A stretch of 14,083 nucleotides of DNA from Desulfacyla sp964522045 (lineage in GTDB: Bacteria; Desulfobacterota; DSM-4660; Desulfatiglandales; Desulfatiglandaceae). The stretch spans positions 1 through 14,083 of the forward strand of contig CAZFSF010000073.1 in assembly GCA_964522045.1 (NCBI GenBank), read 5' to 3'. This document shows, one piece after another, positions 1 through 5,641 of this stretch (position 1 is the stretch's first letter; each line of letters begins with the position of its first letter). The notes under the pieces were generated by a model that was given only the letters and a program-made list of their open reading frames with translations, was not told the origin of the DNA and did not search any database. The position numbers and the translations under genes were made by a program.

Positions 1-1108
1 TTTCCTGGGTGCCCCCTCCGATGGAGAGGATGCGGTTGTCCCGGTAAAGCCTTTCAACAAGATATTCCCGCATATAACCGAAGCCGCCATGTACCTGGAC
101 TGCGTCGTAGGTGACTCTGTCGCTGACCGTGCATGCAAAGTTCTTTGCCATGGAGATCTCCTTTACCTGATTTTTCCCGGCATCCATTTTGGCGGCGACC
201 CTGTAAGTAAATTCGCGACTGGCCTCAACCAGCGTGGCCATATCCGCCAATTTGTGGCGTGTGACCTGAAAACCGGATAGGGGGCGGTTAAAGGCTTCCC
301 TCTCCTGGGCATATCTTAGGGATTCTTCCAAGGCCAATTGGGCGGTCATGTTGGCCATGACAGAGAGCTGTAAACGCTCATTTTGAAAATTTTCCATGAT
401 TCCATAAAAGCCCTGCCCCTCTTTGCCGAGCAGGTTTTTGGCAGGCACCCGGCAATCGTCAAAAAAGATCTGGGCAGTATCAGATGCCCACCAGCCCATT
501 TTTTTTAGCTTTTCAGAAACTGAATATCCTGGTGTGTCCGATTCCATGACAAGGAGACTGACTCCGCCGGATCCTTCACCGCCGGTTCGAACGGCGCAGG
601 TCAACAGGTCCGCTCTCGCACCGCTGGTGATGAACATTTTGCTTCCGTTTACCACGTAGTGGCCATTTTTTCTAACTGCCCTTGTTCGGATATTGGCCAC
701 GTCTGAACCGGCGTTAGGTTCTGTGATGCCAAGTGCCGCAATCTTTTCCCCTCTTAGTACGGGCGGGATAAATTCCAATTTCTGTTCCTCGGTTCCCAAA
801 GCGAGCACAGGTGGAATACCGATATCCAGAGAACCCAAGCCCGCGGCCACCCCCCCGGATCCGCATCTCATCAATTCTTCGGTGGCGGCTATTTTTACAA
901 ATGTGTCCCCGGCCGAGCCGCCATAGGTCTCCGGATAACCGATACCCAAGATGCCCGCCTCTCCTGCCTTGGAGTAGAGTTCAAGGGGGAATTCGCCTTT
1001 TTCTTCCCAGTCATCTACAAAGGGCCTGATTTCCCGCTCAACGAATTTCCGGACGGTCTGCCGGACCATGCTGTGTATTTCGCCAAAATATTCCTGAAAT
1101 CCGGCCAT
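1..1108 (-). CDS. acyl-CoA dehydrogenase, C-terminus cut off by the window edge
   Basis: FAD-dependent alpha,beta-dehydrogenation of an acyl-CoA thioester, electrons normally passing to ETF; cytoplasmic. I translated this frame by hand: 369 codons are visible of a family length near 380, so only about a dozen C-terminal residues are missing. The N-terminal helical domain is followed by the flavin signature GITEPNAGSD (127-136), the central beta-domain, then the C-terminal helical domain with QVHGGFGYMRE (338-348) and IGGGTQE (363-369). At the late position where medium-chain enzymes carry the catalytic Glu there is Gly; instead E244 in the NERL motif matches the catalytic Glu of long-chain and isovaleryl-CoA dehydrogenases. 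The start at 1108 is preceded by AAGG at 7 nt spacing. It is the third gene, in transcription order, of an acyl-CoA degradation group. Chain length or branched/aromatic specificity cannot be read from sequence. Confidence 0.93.
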   Translation of the reverse strand, partial: MAGFQEYFGEIHSMVRQTVRKFVEREIRPFVDDWEEKGEFPLELYSKAGEAGILGIGYPETYGGSAGDTFVKIAATEELMRCGSGGVAAGLGSLDIGIPPVLALGTEEQKLEFIPPVLRGEKIAALGITEPNAGSDVANIRTRAVRKNGHYVVNGSKMFITSGARADLLTCAVRTGGEGSGGVSLLVMESDTPGYSVSEKLKKMGWWASDTAQIFFDDCRVPAKNLLGKEGQGFYGIMENFQNERLQLSVMANMTAQLALEESLRYAQEREAFNRPLSGFQVTRHKLADMATLVEASREFTYRVAAKMDAGKNQVKEISMAKNFACTVSDRVTYDAVQVHGGFGYMREYLVERLYRDNRILSIGGGTQE

Positions 1109-1191
1109 GCAATAACCTTGTTCTCAAGTTTGATGGTCTCGTAAAAAATCAAAAGGTTCGGGATTTTGAGTAATACGCTTGGTACTAACTG

Positions 1192-1231
1192 ATTATAATA
1201 ATTTGGCAATTCGTAACCCGCGATGCGCGGG
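1192..1231 (-). promoter_or_regulatory. possible promoter and operator upstream of the acyl-CoA dehydrogenase
   Basis: The minus strand reads TATAAT at 1197-1192, a perfect -10 box about 85 nt before the acyl-CoA dehydrogenase start. No good -35 hexamer is correctly spaced. Instead a perfect GC-rich palindrome (CCCGCG, 3-nt centre, CGCGGG; 1217-1231) sits where the -35 would be, near -39 from the expected start site. That geometry would suit an activator site or a leader hairpin, but this is inference from position only. Confidence 0.3.
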
Positions 1232-1245
1232 ACTGAATCCCTAAA

Positions 1246-1273
1246 TCCATGTAAAAAGGTCTTTTTACATGGA
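1246..1273. repeat. perfect 13-bp inverted repeat between the MaoC-SCP2 and acyl-CoA dehydrogenase genes
   Basis: TCCATGTAAAAAG is separated by two bases from its exact reverse complement. As RNA it would form a hairpin with a very short loop; as DNA it is a near-perfect dyad. No T-tract follows on either strand, so it is not a standard intrinsic terminator. It lies in the 289-bp non-coding stretch 1109-1397, 15 bp from the GC-rich palindrome at 1217-1231, and could be a regulator binding site or a transcript-processing structure. Confidence 0.5.
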
Positions 1274-1331
1274 AATCAAGATTATGAGTAAGATAATGCC
1301 TAATGGACGATTTTCTTAAACTCAGGGTCGA

Positions 1332-1370
1332 AGAAGCAGCCGGAATACTCTTTCAGAGGCCGGCGCTTCT
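1332..1370 (-). other. stem-loop just downstream of the MaoC-SCP2 stop codon
   Basis: AGAAGC-A-GCCGG (1332-1343) pairs with CCGGCGCTTCT (1360-1370), giving 11 bp with one bulge. A nested CTCT/AGAG stem (1348-1351 with 1355-1358) sits inside. It starts 28 nt past the stop codon at 1398, as a 3'-end hairpin would, but no U-run follows on the minus strand. It may stabilise the mRNA end or terminate inefficiently. Confidence 0.4.
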
Positions 1371-1397
1371 GCGAACCTTGTGACAGGAGTCAGCCTG

Positions 1398-2222
1398 CTA
1401 AAGCGGGAAGAGCTGTTCAACCCTTTGCGCTAACATGATGTCTCCGGTGGCCTTGAGCTGTCCGCTCATGAAGGCCTGCATCCCGTTGGTCTGCTTGTTT
1501 ACGATCCCGAGCCAAGTTTCAGCGGACATGCTCAATGTCACGGATGGCGCCTCATGGGTGCCTTCATTGACCTGACAGGTGCCATCCTTAACAACAACAT
1601 TCCAACTCCCGCCATTATCACCAGAGATTTCGTACTGAAAGACCGCATCCAGACCCTGAGCTGCATTAGCGTTGAAAACCTCGCCCATTTTGTCAAAGAC
1701 CTCTTTCACATCGGTTAAAGCCATTTTTTCCTCCTCCTTTTTATTTGTTTTCCGTGAGTTCATATTATCCCCTTCTCCCGGTAATGGGCGAGAGGTGCCA
1801 GGGGGTGGCATTACCACTGCCTCCCCTTCCGCAATTGGTTTTCCATGCTGATTCGTCCAAATGAGTGCCATGCGCACCCATTGCTTTTTTTCGATCTTCT
1901 CCACGACGCGGGCCGTAGCCATAATGGTGTCGCCAAAAAAGACGGGGGCCTTGAACCGGCAGGAGATTTCCACAGCGATTGTCCCCAATCCCGGCAGTTT
2001 CATCCCCAGTACCGGGGCGATCAGGCTCTGAGGGAGGGCGCCATGAGCAATTCTCGTCTTAAAAGGAGTCTTTTTGGCAAATTCCTCGTTCACATGCATC
2101 GGGTTGAAGTCCCCGCTGATGCCGGCGAAAAGGTAAACATCTGTTTCAGTAATGGTCTTCGTGAAACTGGCCTCCTCGCCAATCTTCAGTTGATGATAAC
2201 TTTTTCCCAGCTCAAAGTCCAT
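1398..2222 (-). CDS. MaoC-like enoyl-CoA hydratase fused to an SCP2 sterol/lipid-carrier domain
   Basis: This 274-residue protein has two domains. Residues 1-140 form a MaoC/hot-dog domain of the (R)-specific enoyl-CoA hydratase type; GDFNPMH (37-43) supplies the expected catalytic Asp38 and His43, and IAHGAL (58-63) matches the conserved IVHG segment of PhaJ-like enzymes. Residues from about 167 to 274 form an SCP2 domain, which binds acyl-CoAs or other lipids. The linker (about 142-166) is Pro-, Gly- and Lys/Glu-rich and looks like translated spacer: it contains a strong internal ribosome binding site and ATG before the SCP2 part. The start at 2222 has a GAGG upstream. It lies 165 bp after the crotonase gene and 289 bp before the acyl-CoA dehydrogenase gene, same strand. 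MaoC and SCP2 also occur together in eukaryotic multifunctional beta-oxidation proteins, so the pairing makes sense. The true substrate is unknown. Confidence 0.9.
   Translation of the reverse strand: MDFELGKSYHQLKIGEEASFTKTITETDVYLFAGISGDFNPMHVNEEFAKKTPFKTRIAHGALPQSLIAPVLGMKLPGLGTIAVEISCRFKAPVFFGDTIMATARVVEKIEKKQWVRMALIWTNQHGKPIAEGEAVVMPPPGTSRPLPGEGDNMNSRKTNKKEEEKMALTDVKEVFDKMGEVFNANAAQGLDAVFQYEISGDNGGSWNVVVKDGTCQVNEGTHEAPSVTLSMSAETWLGIVNKQTNGMQAFMSGQLKATGDIMLAQRVEQLFPL
1722..1739 (-). promoter_or_regulatory. ribosome binding site and ATG inside the MaoC-SCP2 linker
   Basis: The minus strand reads AAGGAGGAGG (1739-1730), five A residues, then ATG at 1724-1722, in frame with the SCP2 domain (Met167 of the fusion). 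The two overlapping GGAGG cores are 8 and 5 nt from the ATG, which is ideal spacing. Initiation here would make a free 108-residue SCP2 protein (1724-1398) alongside the fusion. Confidence 0.5.
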
Positions 2223-2387
2223 TGCTTGACCTCTTCAACATTATTTAGTGTCTGAACGAAAACCAGGACTTTTTGTCAAGATCAAGGAAGATCAAAATTT
2301 TAACCACAGGAATACGTTGAGGATTTTGAGGATTAAAATTTTTTTCTGACGTAGAGATTGGCGAAAAAGATAGTTTTCGTTCGCGCA
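2223..2387. other. AT-rich spacer with inverted repeats between the crotonase and MaoC-SCP2 genes
   Basis: The 165-bp spacer holds a 10-bp AT-only inverted repeat (2294-2303 with 2333-2342). It also holds a second long-range inverted repeat, GAACGAAAAC at 2254-2263 with its complement at 2373-2382. The longer form CTGAACGAAAACC (2252-2264) recurs in opposite orientation at 3296-3308 in the crotonase leader. A TTGACA on the minus strand (2279-2274) has no well-spaced -10, so no promoter is called. No ORF is supported. Confidence 0.5.
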
Positions 2388-3164
2388 CTATTTCCCCGTA
2401 AACTTTGGCGTTCTCTTCTGCAGAAATGCCGTCATCCCCTCCATTGCATCCTTGGTTTCGATGATCCTTCCCAAGGCGTCGCACAGATAGTCCACGGCCT
2501 CTTCAAATGGCATGTCGCTCATGGTCCTGAAGGCGTCTTTGCCGATCCGTGTGCCGATAGGGCTTTTGGATGTCAGGAGTTTCAGAGTGTTTTGAACCTC
2601 ATCATCTAATGATCCCGGGGCAACCGCGCGGGTGATCAGGCCCATAACCTCCGCCTCTGGGGCAGGTATTTTTCGGCCTGTTAGAACCATGTCTATGGCT
2701 TTTTTTCTGAGCACGTTTCGATAGAGAAGCGCCCCGACCATCATGGGAAAAATTCCCACATTTACCTCCGGAGTGCAAAAAAAGGTATCATTCCTGGCAA
2801 TTATAATGTCGCATGAAAGCATCAGCCCGATTCCGCCGGCAAGGCATGGTCCATTGACCCGGGCAACAAGCGGTTTTCCGAATTTTGCCATCTCCTTCAG
2901 GAGACGGGCATAATTCTTAGTTCCGGACAACCGGTCCTCCCCTTCTTTTGCCAAAGTTATGCCGAGATCGGCGCCTGAGCAAAAGGCCTTTTCCCCTGTA
3001 CCTGTGAGGCAAACAGCCCTGATTCCCTCATCTTGATCTATAGCGGCTAAGTAGTCCAGAAAAGATATGAGCATCTCCTGGCTTATGGAATTTCTCCGGT
3101 CCTCTCGATTGATTGTCAAAAAGGCCACATGATCTCTCAGTTCGTAGATTAGATCACTACTCAT
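2388..3164 (-). CDS. enoyl-CoA hydratase/isomerase (crotonase) family protein with an altered active site
   Basis: At 258 residues this is a normal-length crotonase-fold protein acting on acyl-CoA thioesters in the cytoplasm. The oxyanion-hole segment CSGADL (62-67) and the second one around LAGGIGL (108-114) are clear, as is TPEVNVGIFP (131-140). In classical enoyl-CoA hydratase two glutamates are catalytic (144 and 164 of the rat enzyme). Here the first position is Gly113 and only the second, Glu133, is present. The protein may therefore be a one-glutamate hydratase, an isomerase or another crotonase reaction rather than a typical hydratase. The start at 3164 is preceded by AGAGGGAG. It is the first gene of the minus-strand acyl-CoA cluster, downstream of a good promoter and a structured leader. 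The family is certain; the reaction is not. Confidence 0.92.
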   Translation of the reverse strand: MSSDLIYELRDHVAFLTINREDRRNSISQEMLISFLDYLAAIDQDEGIRAVCLTGTGEKAFCSGADLGITLAKEGEDRLSGTKNYARLLKEMAKFGKPLVARVNGPCLAGGIGLMLSCDIIIARNDTFFCTPEVNVGIFPMMVGALLYRNVLRKKAIDMVLTGRKIPAPEAEVMGLITRAVAPGSLDDEVQNTLKLLTSKSPIGTRIGKDAFRTMSDMPFEEAVDYLCDALGRIIETKDAMEGMTAFLQKRTPKFTGK

Positions 3165-3242
3165 CTCTTTTCTCCCTCTTAAGTGAAGCCCATTTTGGTT
3201 TCTTACGCCGTTGAAAAACCTTAACTATGCTATTTAATGCTT

Positions 3243-3311
3243 GACCGAAAACCCTCCTTTTCGGTCTCTCGCCCAGGCGGGATTGCCTGAACAGGGGTTT
3301 TCGTTCAGGCA
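3243..3311 (-). promoter_or_regulatory. structured leader of the crotonase gene: two hairpins with an alternative pairing
   Basis: On the minus-strand transcript the first hairpin is TGCCTGAAC/GTTCAGGCA (3311-3303 with 3292-3284), loop GAAAACCCCT. The second is GACCGAAAA/TTTTCGGTC (3266-3258 with 3251-3243), loop GGAGGG. Both have perfect 9-bp stems. The bases CGAAAACCC of hairpin 1 (3303-3295) are also exactly complementary to GGGTTTTCG of hairpin 2 (3254-3246), so a competing 9-bp helix or a pseudoknot is possible. No U-tract follows. This suggests leader-mediated control or a dispersed repeat element; the function is inferred. Confidence 0.45.
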
Positions 3312-3354
3312 CCAATTATTCATTTCGGCTGCGAAATCATTTATCTTGCACCGT

Positions 3355-3383
3355 ATTTAAGCAGGTGTCGATTCGCCTGTCAA
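3355..3383 (-). promoter_or_regulatory. sigma70-type promoter for the minus-strand acyl-CoA cluster
   Basis: The minus strand reads TTGACA (3383-3378), a 17-nt spacer, then TTAAAT (3360-3355). The -35 is perfect, the spacing ideal and the -10 a 4/6 match. Transcription would begin near 3348, giving a leader of about 185 nt before the crotonase start at 3164 that includes both hairpins at 3243-3311. Confidence 0.5.
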
Positions 3384-3481
3384 TCAATTTGAGGAGATTC
3401 AGTTAGGGTGGATGTTTTAGTGTTTTAGAAAAGGAAATTGACTAAGGAAGCTAATGAAAGATAGCGGGCTTTTTATCAATA

Positions 3482-3511
3482 TTGATTCTTTTGTGATTTT
3501 TCTTGCATAAT
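3482..3511 (+). promoter_or_regulatory. candidate promoter for bactofilin
   Basis: TTGATT (3482-3487), an 18-nt spacer and CATAAT (3506-3511) give a sigma70-like site in an AT-rich stretch. The expected start site near 3518 leaves only about 9 nt before the ATG at 3527 but about 45 nt before the ATG at 3563, which favours the downstream start for bactofilin. It is about 130 bp from the divergent promoter at 3355-3383. Confidence 0.45.
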
Positions 3512-3562
3512 AAAATAAGGTGTGGTATGAAACGCAAGCTGATTAGACAACATGGTGAAATC

Positions 3563-3961
3563 ATGAAAAAAAGAAAAAATGAGATTACCGCTTTTTTGGG
3601 TCGAGATACTGAATTTGAAGGAAATCTCTCCTTTAAAGGGATGGTTCGGATTGATGGCCGTTTTAAGGGCGAGATCAATACTGAAGGGACCCTGATCGTG
3701 GGAGAGACTGCCGTGATAGATTCTGACATTCATGCCTCTAATGTCATTATCAGTGGGGAAATTCGAGGTCATGTCGTTGCTGGAGAGAAAATTGAGATCC
3801 TTTCTCCCGGCAAAGTTTTTGGAGATATAGAGGCCCCTTCGGTGACCATAAACACTGGAGTGATTTTTGAGGGAAATTGCCAGACGCAGCAACGAGATGA
3901 AGTGGCCAATGACAAGGTGACGTTTCTCCAAAAGCCATCTGAGACAAAAAATGAAGGCTGA
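3563..3961 (+). CDS. bactofilin family cytoskeletal protein
   Basis: Bactofilins polymerise without nucleotide into filaments that scaffold cell-envelope or chromosome-segregation proteins. From this start the protein has 132 residues, normal for the family. Residues about 8-110 are the single beta-helical bactofilin domain: the entry motif TEFEGNLSFKGMVRIDGRF is followed by short repeats spaced by Gly/hydrophobic positions, as in GEIRGHVV and GKVFGDIEAPSV, ending in FEGNC. A charged tail follows. ATGs at 3503 and 3527 are in frame. I prefer 3563 because homology-like sequence begins there, GGTGA lies 6 nt upstream, and the promoter leaves room for a leader. An adjacent bactofilin gene is, from general knowledge, a recurrent neighbour of atp operons in this phylum. 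About 100 bp separate it from atpF', including a run of ten T (3988-3997) with no hairpin before it. Confidence 0.9.
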   Translation: MKKRKNEITAFLGRDTEFEGNLSFKGMVRIDGRFKGEINTEGTLIVGETAVIDSDIHASNVIISGEIRGHVVAGEKIEILSPGKVFGDIEAPSVTINTGVIFEGNCQTQQRDEVANDKVTFLQKPSETKNEG

Positions 3962-4065
3962 TCGCAAGAAATGTTTTGACAAGCAGATTTTTTTTTTGTA
4001 AGAGGCATTATCCTCAAAAACTTCACTTTTTCTGCAAAACAAAATAATGAAAGGATGTATCTGAT

Positions 4066-4494
4066 ATGCTTAACATTGATGGTACCCTGTTCCTCCAGAT
4101 CGCAAATTTCCTCATTCTTCTTTTCATCTTGAATCTTATCCTCTTCCGCCCGATTCGCAGGGTTTTGGCACAGAGAGAGGAGGAAATGAATTCTCGGCAA
4201 AAAACGATCGATGACTTTCAGGATCAGGCCGAAAAAAATGAAAAAGGTATTGAAGAAGGTGTGATTCGGGCCAGAAAAAAGGGCTATGCCGAAAAGGAGG
4301 CGTTAAAGTCCAATGGCTTGGAAGAGGAAAAGGAGATATTGCAGGAGGCTGGCGCAGGGGTAGAACAGAAACTCAATGCTGCAAAGAAAGAGATAGAGAC
4401 AAAAATCGCGGTTGCCCGGGAGGCTCTTGAAGACCAAATTGCCAGTTTTTCTGATGAATTAGCCCAAAAAATACTGGGAAGGAGCATTCAATGA
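4066..4494 (+). CDS. atpF': F1Fo ATP synthase subunit b' (peripheral stalk)
   Basis: This 142-residue subunit forms one arm of the peripheral stalk that holds F1 static against the membrane sector. One membrane helix lies at about residues 8-27, followed by the b-type junction LFRPIRRVLAQR (26-37) and a long charged, Ala/Glu/Lys-rich helical coiled coil to the end. It pairs with the second b-type subunit encoded next, whose start overlaps this stop by four bases (ATGA, 4491-4494), so translation is probably coupled. AAAGGA lies upstream of the start with 10-nt spacing. A perfect TTGACA at 3976-3981 is followed at 17 nt only by TAAGAG, so a dedicated promoter is uncertain and read-through from bactofilin is possible. 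Confidence 0.92.
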   Translation: MLNIDGTLFLQIANFLILLFILNLILFRPIRRVLAQREEEMNSRQKTIDDFQDQAEKNEKGIEEGVIRARKKGYAEKEALKSNGLEEEKEILQEAGAGVEQKLNAAKKEIETKIAVAREALEDQIASFSDELAQKILGRSIQ

Positions 4495-5093
4495 CCGGTT
4501 TTGAGACGGCAAGGGGAAGATCGTTACTCATAGCTGCCTGCACCCTGATTATTTCAGTAGCCTTTTGTGGGCTGGCTTATGCCAGCGGCGGTGGGGATGA
4601 AGGACATGGCGGTAGTGTAACAGATCTGCTCTATAGAATTTTGAATTTCGTGCTGATGGTGATCATTCTTGTTGTGGTGATAAGAAAGACCACGATTAAG
4701 GAATTTTTTTCAAACCGGAAGGAAGAGATTCGTAAAAAGTTAGAAGACTTGAAAAGGGATAAAGAGACCGCTGAGAGCCGCTGTAACGAGTTGGAGAAAA
4801 AATTCAAGGAATTTGAACTCCAAGAGAAAGAAATCATCGAACAGTTCAAGGCTGATGGGGTATTAGAAAAGGAAAGGATTATTGCGGAAGCCAGGGAGAG
4901 GGCCACACAGATTTTAGCTCAAACCGATCTGACCATAGAGCGAGAAATTCAGGCGGCCAGGAACAAGTTGAGGCAAGATGTGGTTGAGATGGCCGCCACA
5001 AGGGCTGAGGAAATCATTGCAGGGCGGATACAGGACAGCGATCAGGATCATTTAGTCAATGAATTCATAGAAAGTGTGGAGAAACTACATTGA
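4491..5093 (+). CDS. atpF: F1Fo ATP synthase subunit b (peripheral stalk)
   Basis: Two hundred residues, longer than the 156 of E. coli b. Residues 12-29 are hydrophobic and end in a signal-peptidase-like AYA-S site (29-32). A Gly/His-rich stretch (33-41) then leads to the membrane helix (about 46-65) and a long charged coiled coil (71-200). The N-terminal segment may be a cleaved signal peptide or an extra membrane helix; similar N-termini are, as I recall, common for b subunits in this phylum. AAGGAG (4479-4484) sits 6 nt before the ATG, and the start overlaps the end of atpF' by ATGA. Its TGA overlaps the atpH start in the same way. Together b and b' form a heterodimeric stalk. Confidence 0.93.
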   Translation: MTGFETARGRSLLIAACTLIISVAFCGLAYASGGGDEGHGGSVTDLLYRILNFVLMVIILVVVIRKTTIKEFFSNRKEEIRKKLEDLKRDKETAESRCNELEKKFKEFELQEKEIIEQFKADGVLEKERIIAEARERATQILAQTDLTIEREIQAARNKLRQDVVEMAATRAEEIIAGRIQDSDQDHLVNEFIESVEKLH

Positions 5094-5632
5094 CCGGTTC
5101 AAGGATTTCCAAAAGATATGCAAAGGCGCTGCTCAGTCTTGGGCAGGAAGACGGGAATTATGCGGAATACGGGGAAAACCTGAAGGATTTCGCCGGGCTC
5201 TGTGCGGATAACCCGGAATTTAGCAAGGTGATCGGAAATCCGGTTTTTTCCGTGGATGATCGAAAAAAAGTGCTTAATGCGGTATTGGAAAAAAGTCCCT
5301 TTGCCGATCTGGTCAAAAACTTTCTACGGCTTCTCTTAGACAAGAACAGGATAGGGGGCATCGAAGATGTTTCAGCGTTTTACACACGACTCACCGACGA
5401 GATTTCAAACATTATCCGTGCTGATATCATTACGGCCCGACCTTTGAAAGATGAGGCAATGGACAAACTGGATGTTGTCCTTGCAAAAATCACTTCTAAG
5501 ACGGTCAAAATAAAGGTGGAAGAGGATGAGTCTCTCATTGGGGGGCTCGTCGTAAAGATAGGTGATTTGGTATTGGATGGCAGTGTCAGGGCCCAGATCG
5601 AAGGCCTAAAAGAATCATTAAATGAGGGGTGA
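5090..5632 (+). CDS. atpH: F1Fo ATP synthase subunit delta, starting at TTG
   Basis: Subunit delta joins the top of F1 to the b/b' stalk. At 180 residues it is of normal length; the N-terminal helical domain begins ISKRYAKALLSLG (6-18) and the C-terminal signature LIGGLVVKIGDLVLDGSV is at 149-166. The start is a TTG that overlaps the atpF stop by four bases (TTGA, 5090-5093). GGAG (5078-5081) is 8 nt upstream, and starting further downstream would cut into conserved sequence, so TTG is the best choice. It ends 9 bp before atpA. The rare start codon plus overlap implies expression coupled to atpF, perhaps at reduced rate, which would fit one delta per three alpha and three beta. Confidence 0.94.
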   Translation: MTGSRISKRYAKALLSLGQEDGNYAEYGENLKDFAGLCADNPEFSKVIGNPVFSVDDRKKVLNAVLEKSPFADLVKNFLRLLLDKNRIGGIEDVSAFYTRLTDEISNIIRADIITARPLKDEAMDKLDVVLAKITSKTVKIKVEEDESLIGGLVVKIGDLVLDGSVRAQIEGLKESLNEG

Positions 5633-5641
5633 ATATAACTA

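Noticed and set aside
89..1029. Several plus-strand frames of 63-78 codons
   Set aside because: They lie entirely antisense to the acyl-CoA dehydrogenase, which has intact family motifs; the plus-strand products have no recognisable character.
1845..2255. 136-codon plus-strand frame
   Set aside because: Antisense shadow of the MaoC domain; no ribosome binding site and an unprotein-like composition.
3976..4011. TTGACA upstream of atpF' as a dedicated atp promoter
   Set aside because: The best -10-like sequence (CATTAT) is 24 nt away, and the 17-nt position holds only TAAGAG, so I mention it but do not call a promoter.
3476..4042. 188-codon minus-strand frame over bactofilin
   Set aside because: It spans the bactofilin gene on the opposite strand and its promoter; the sequence is rich in Ser/Phe/His with no domain character. 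Bactofilin is clearly the real gene.
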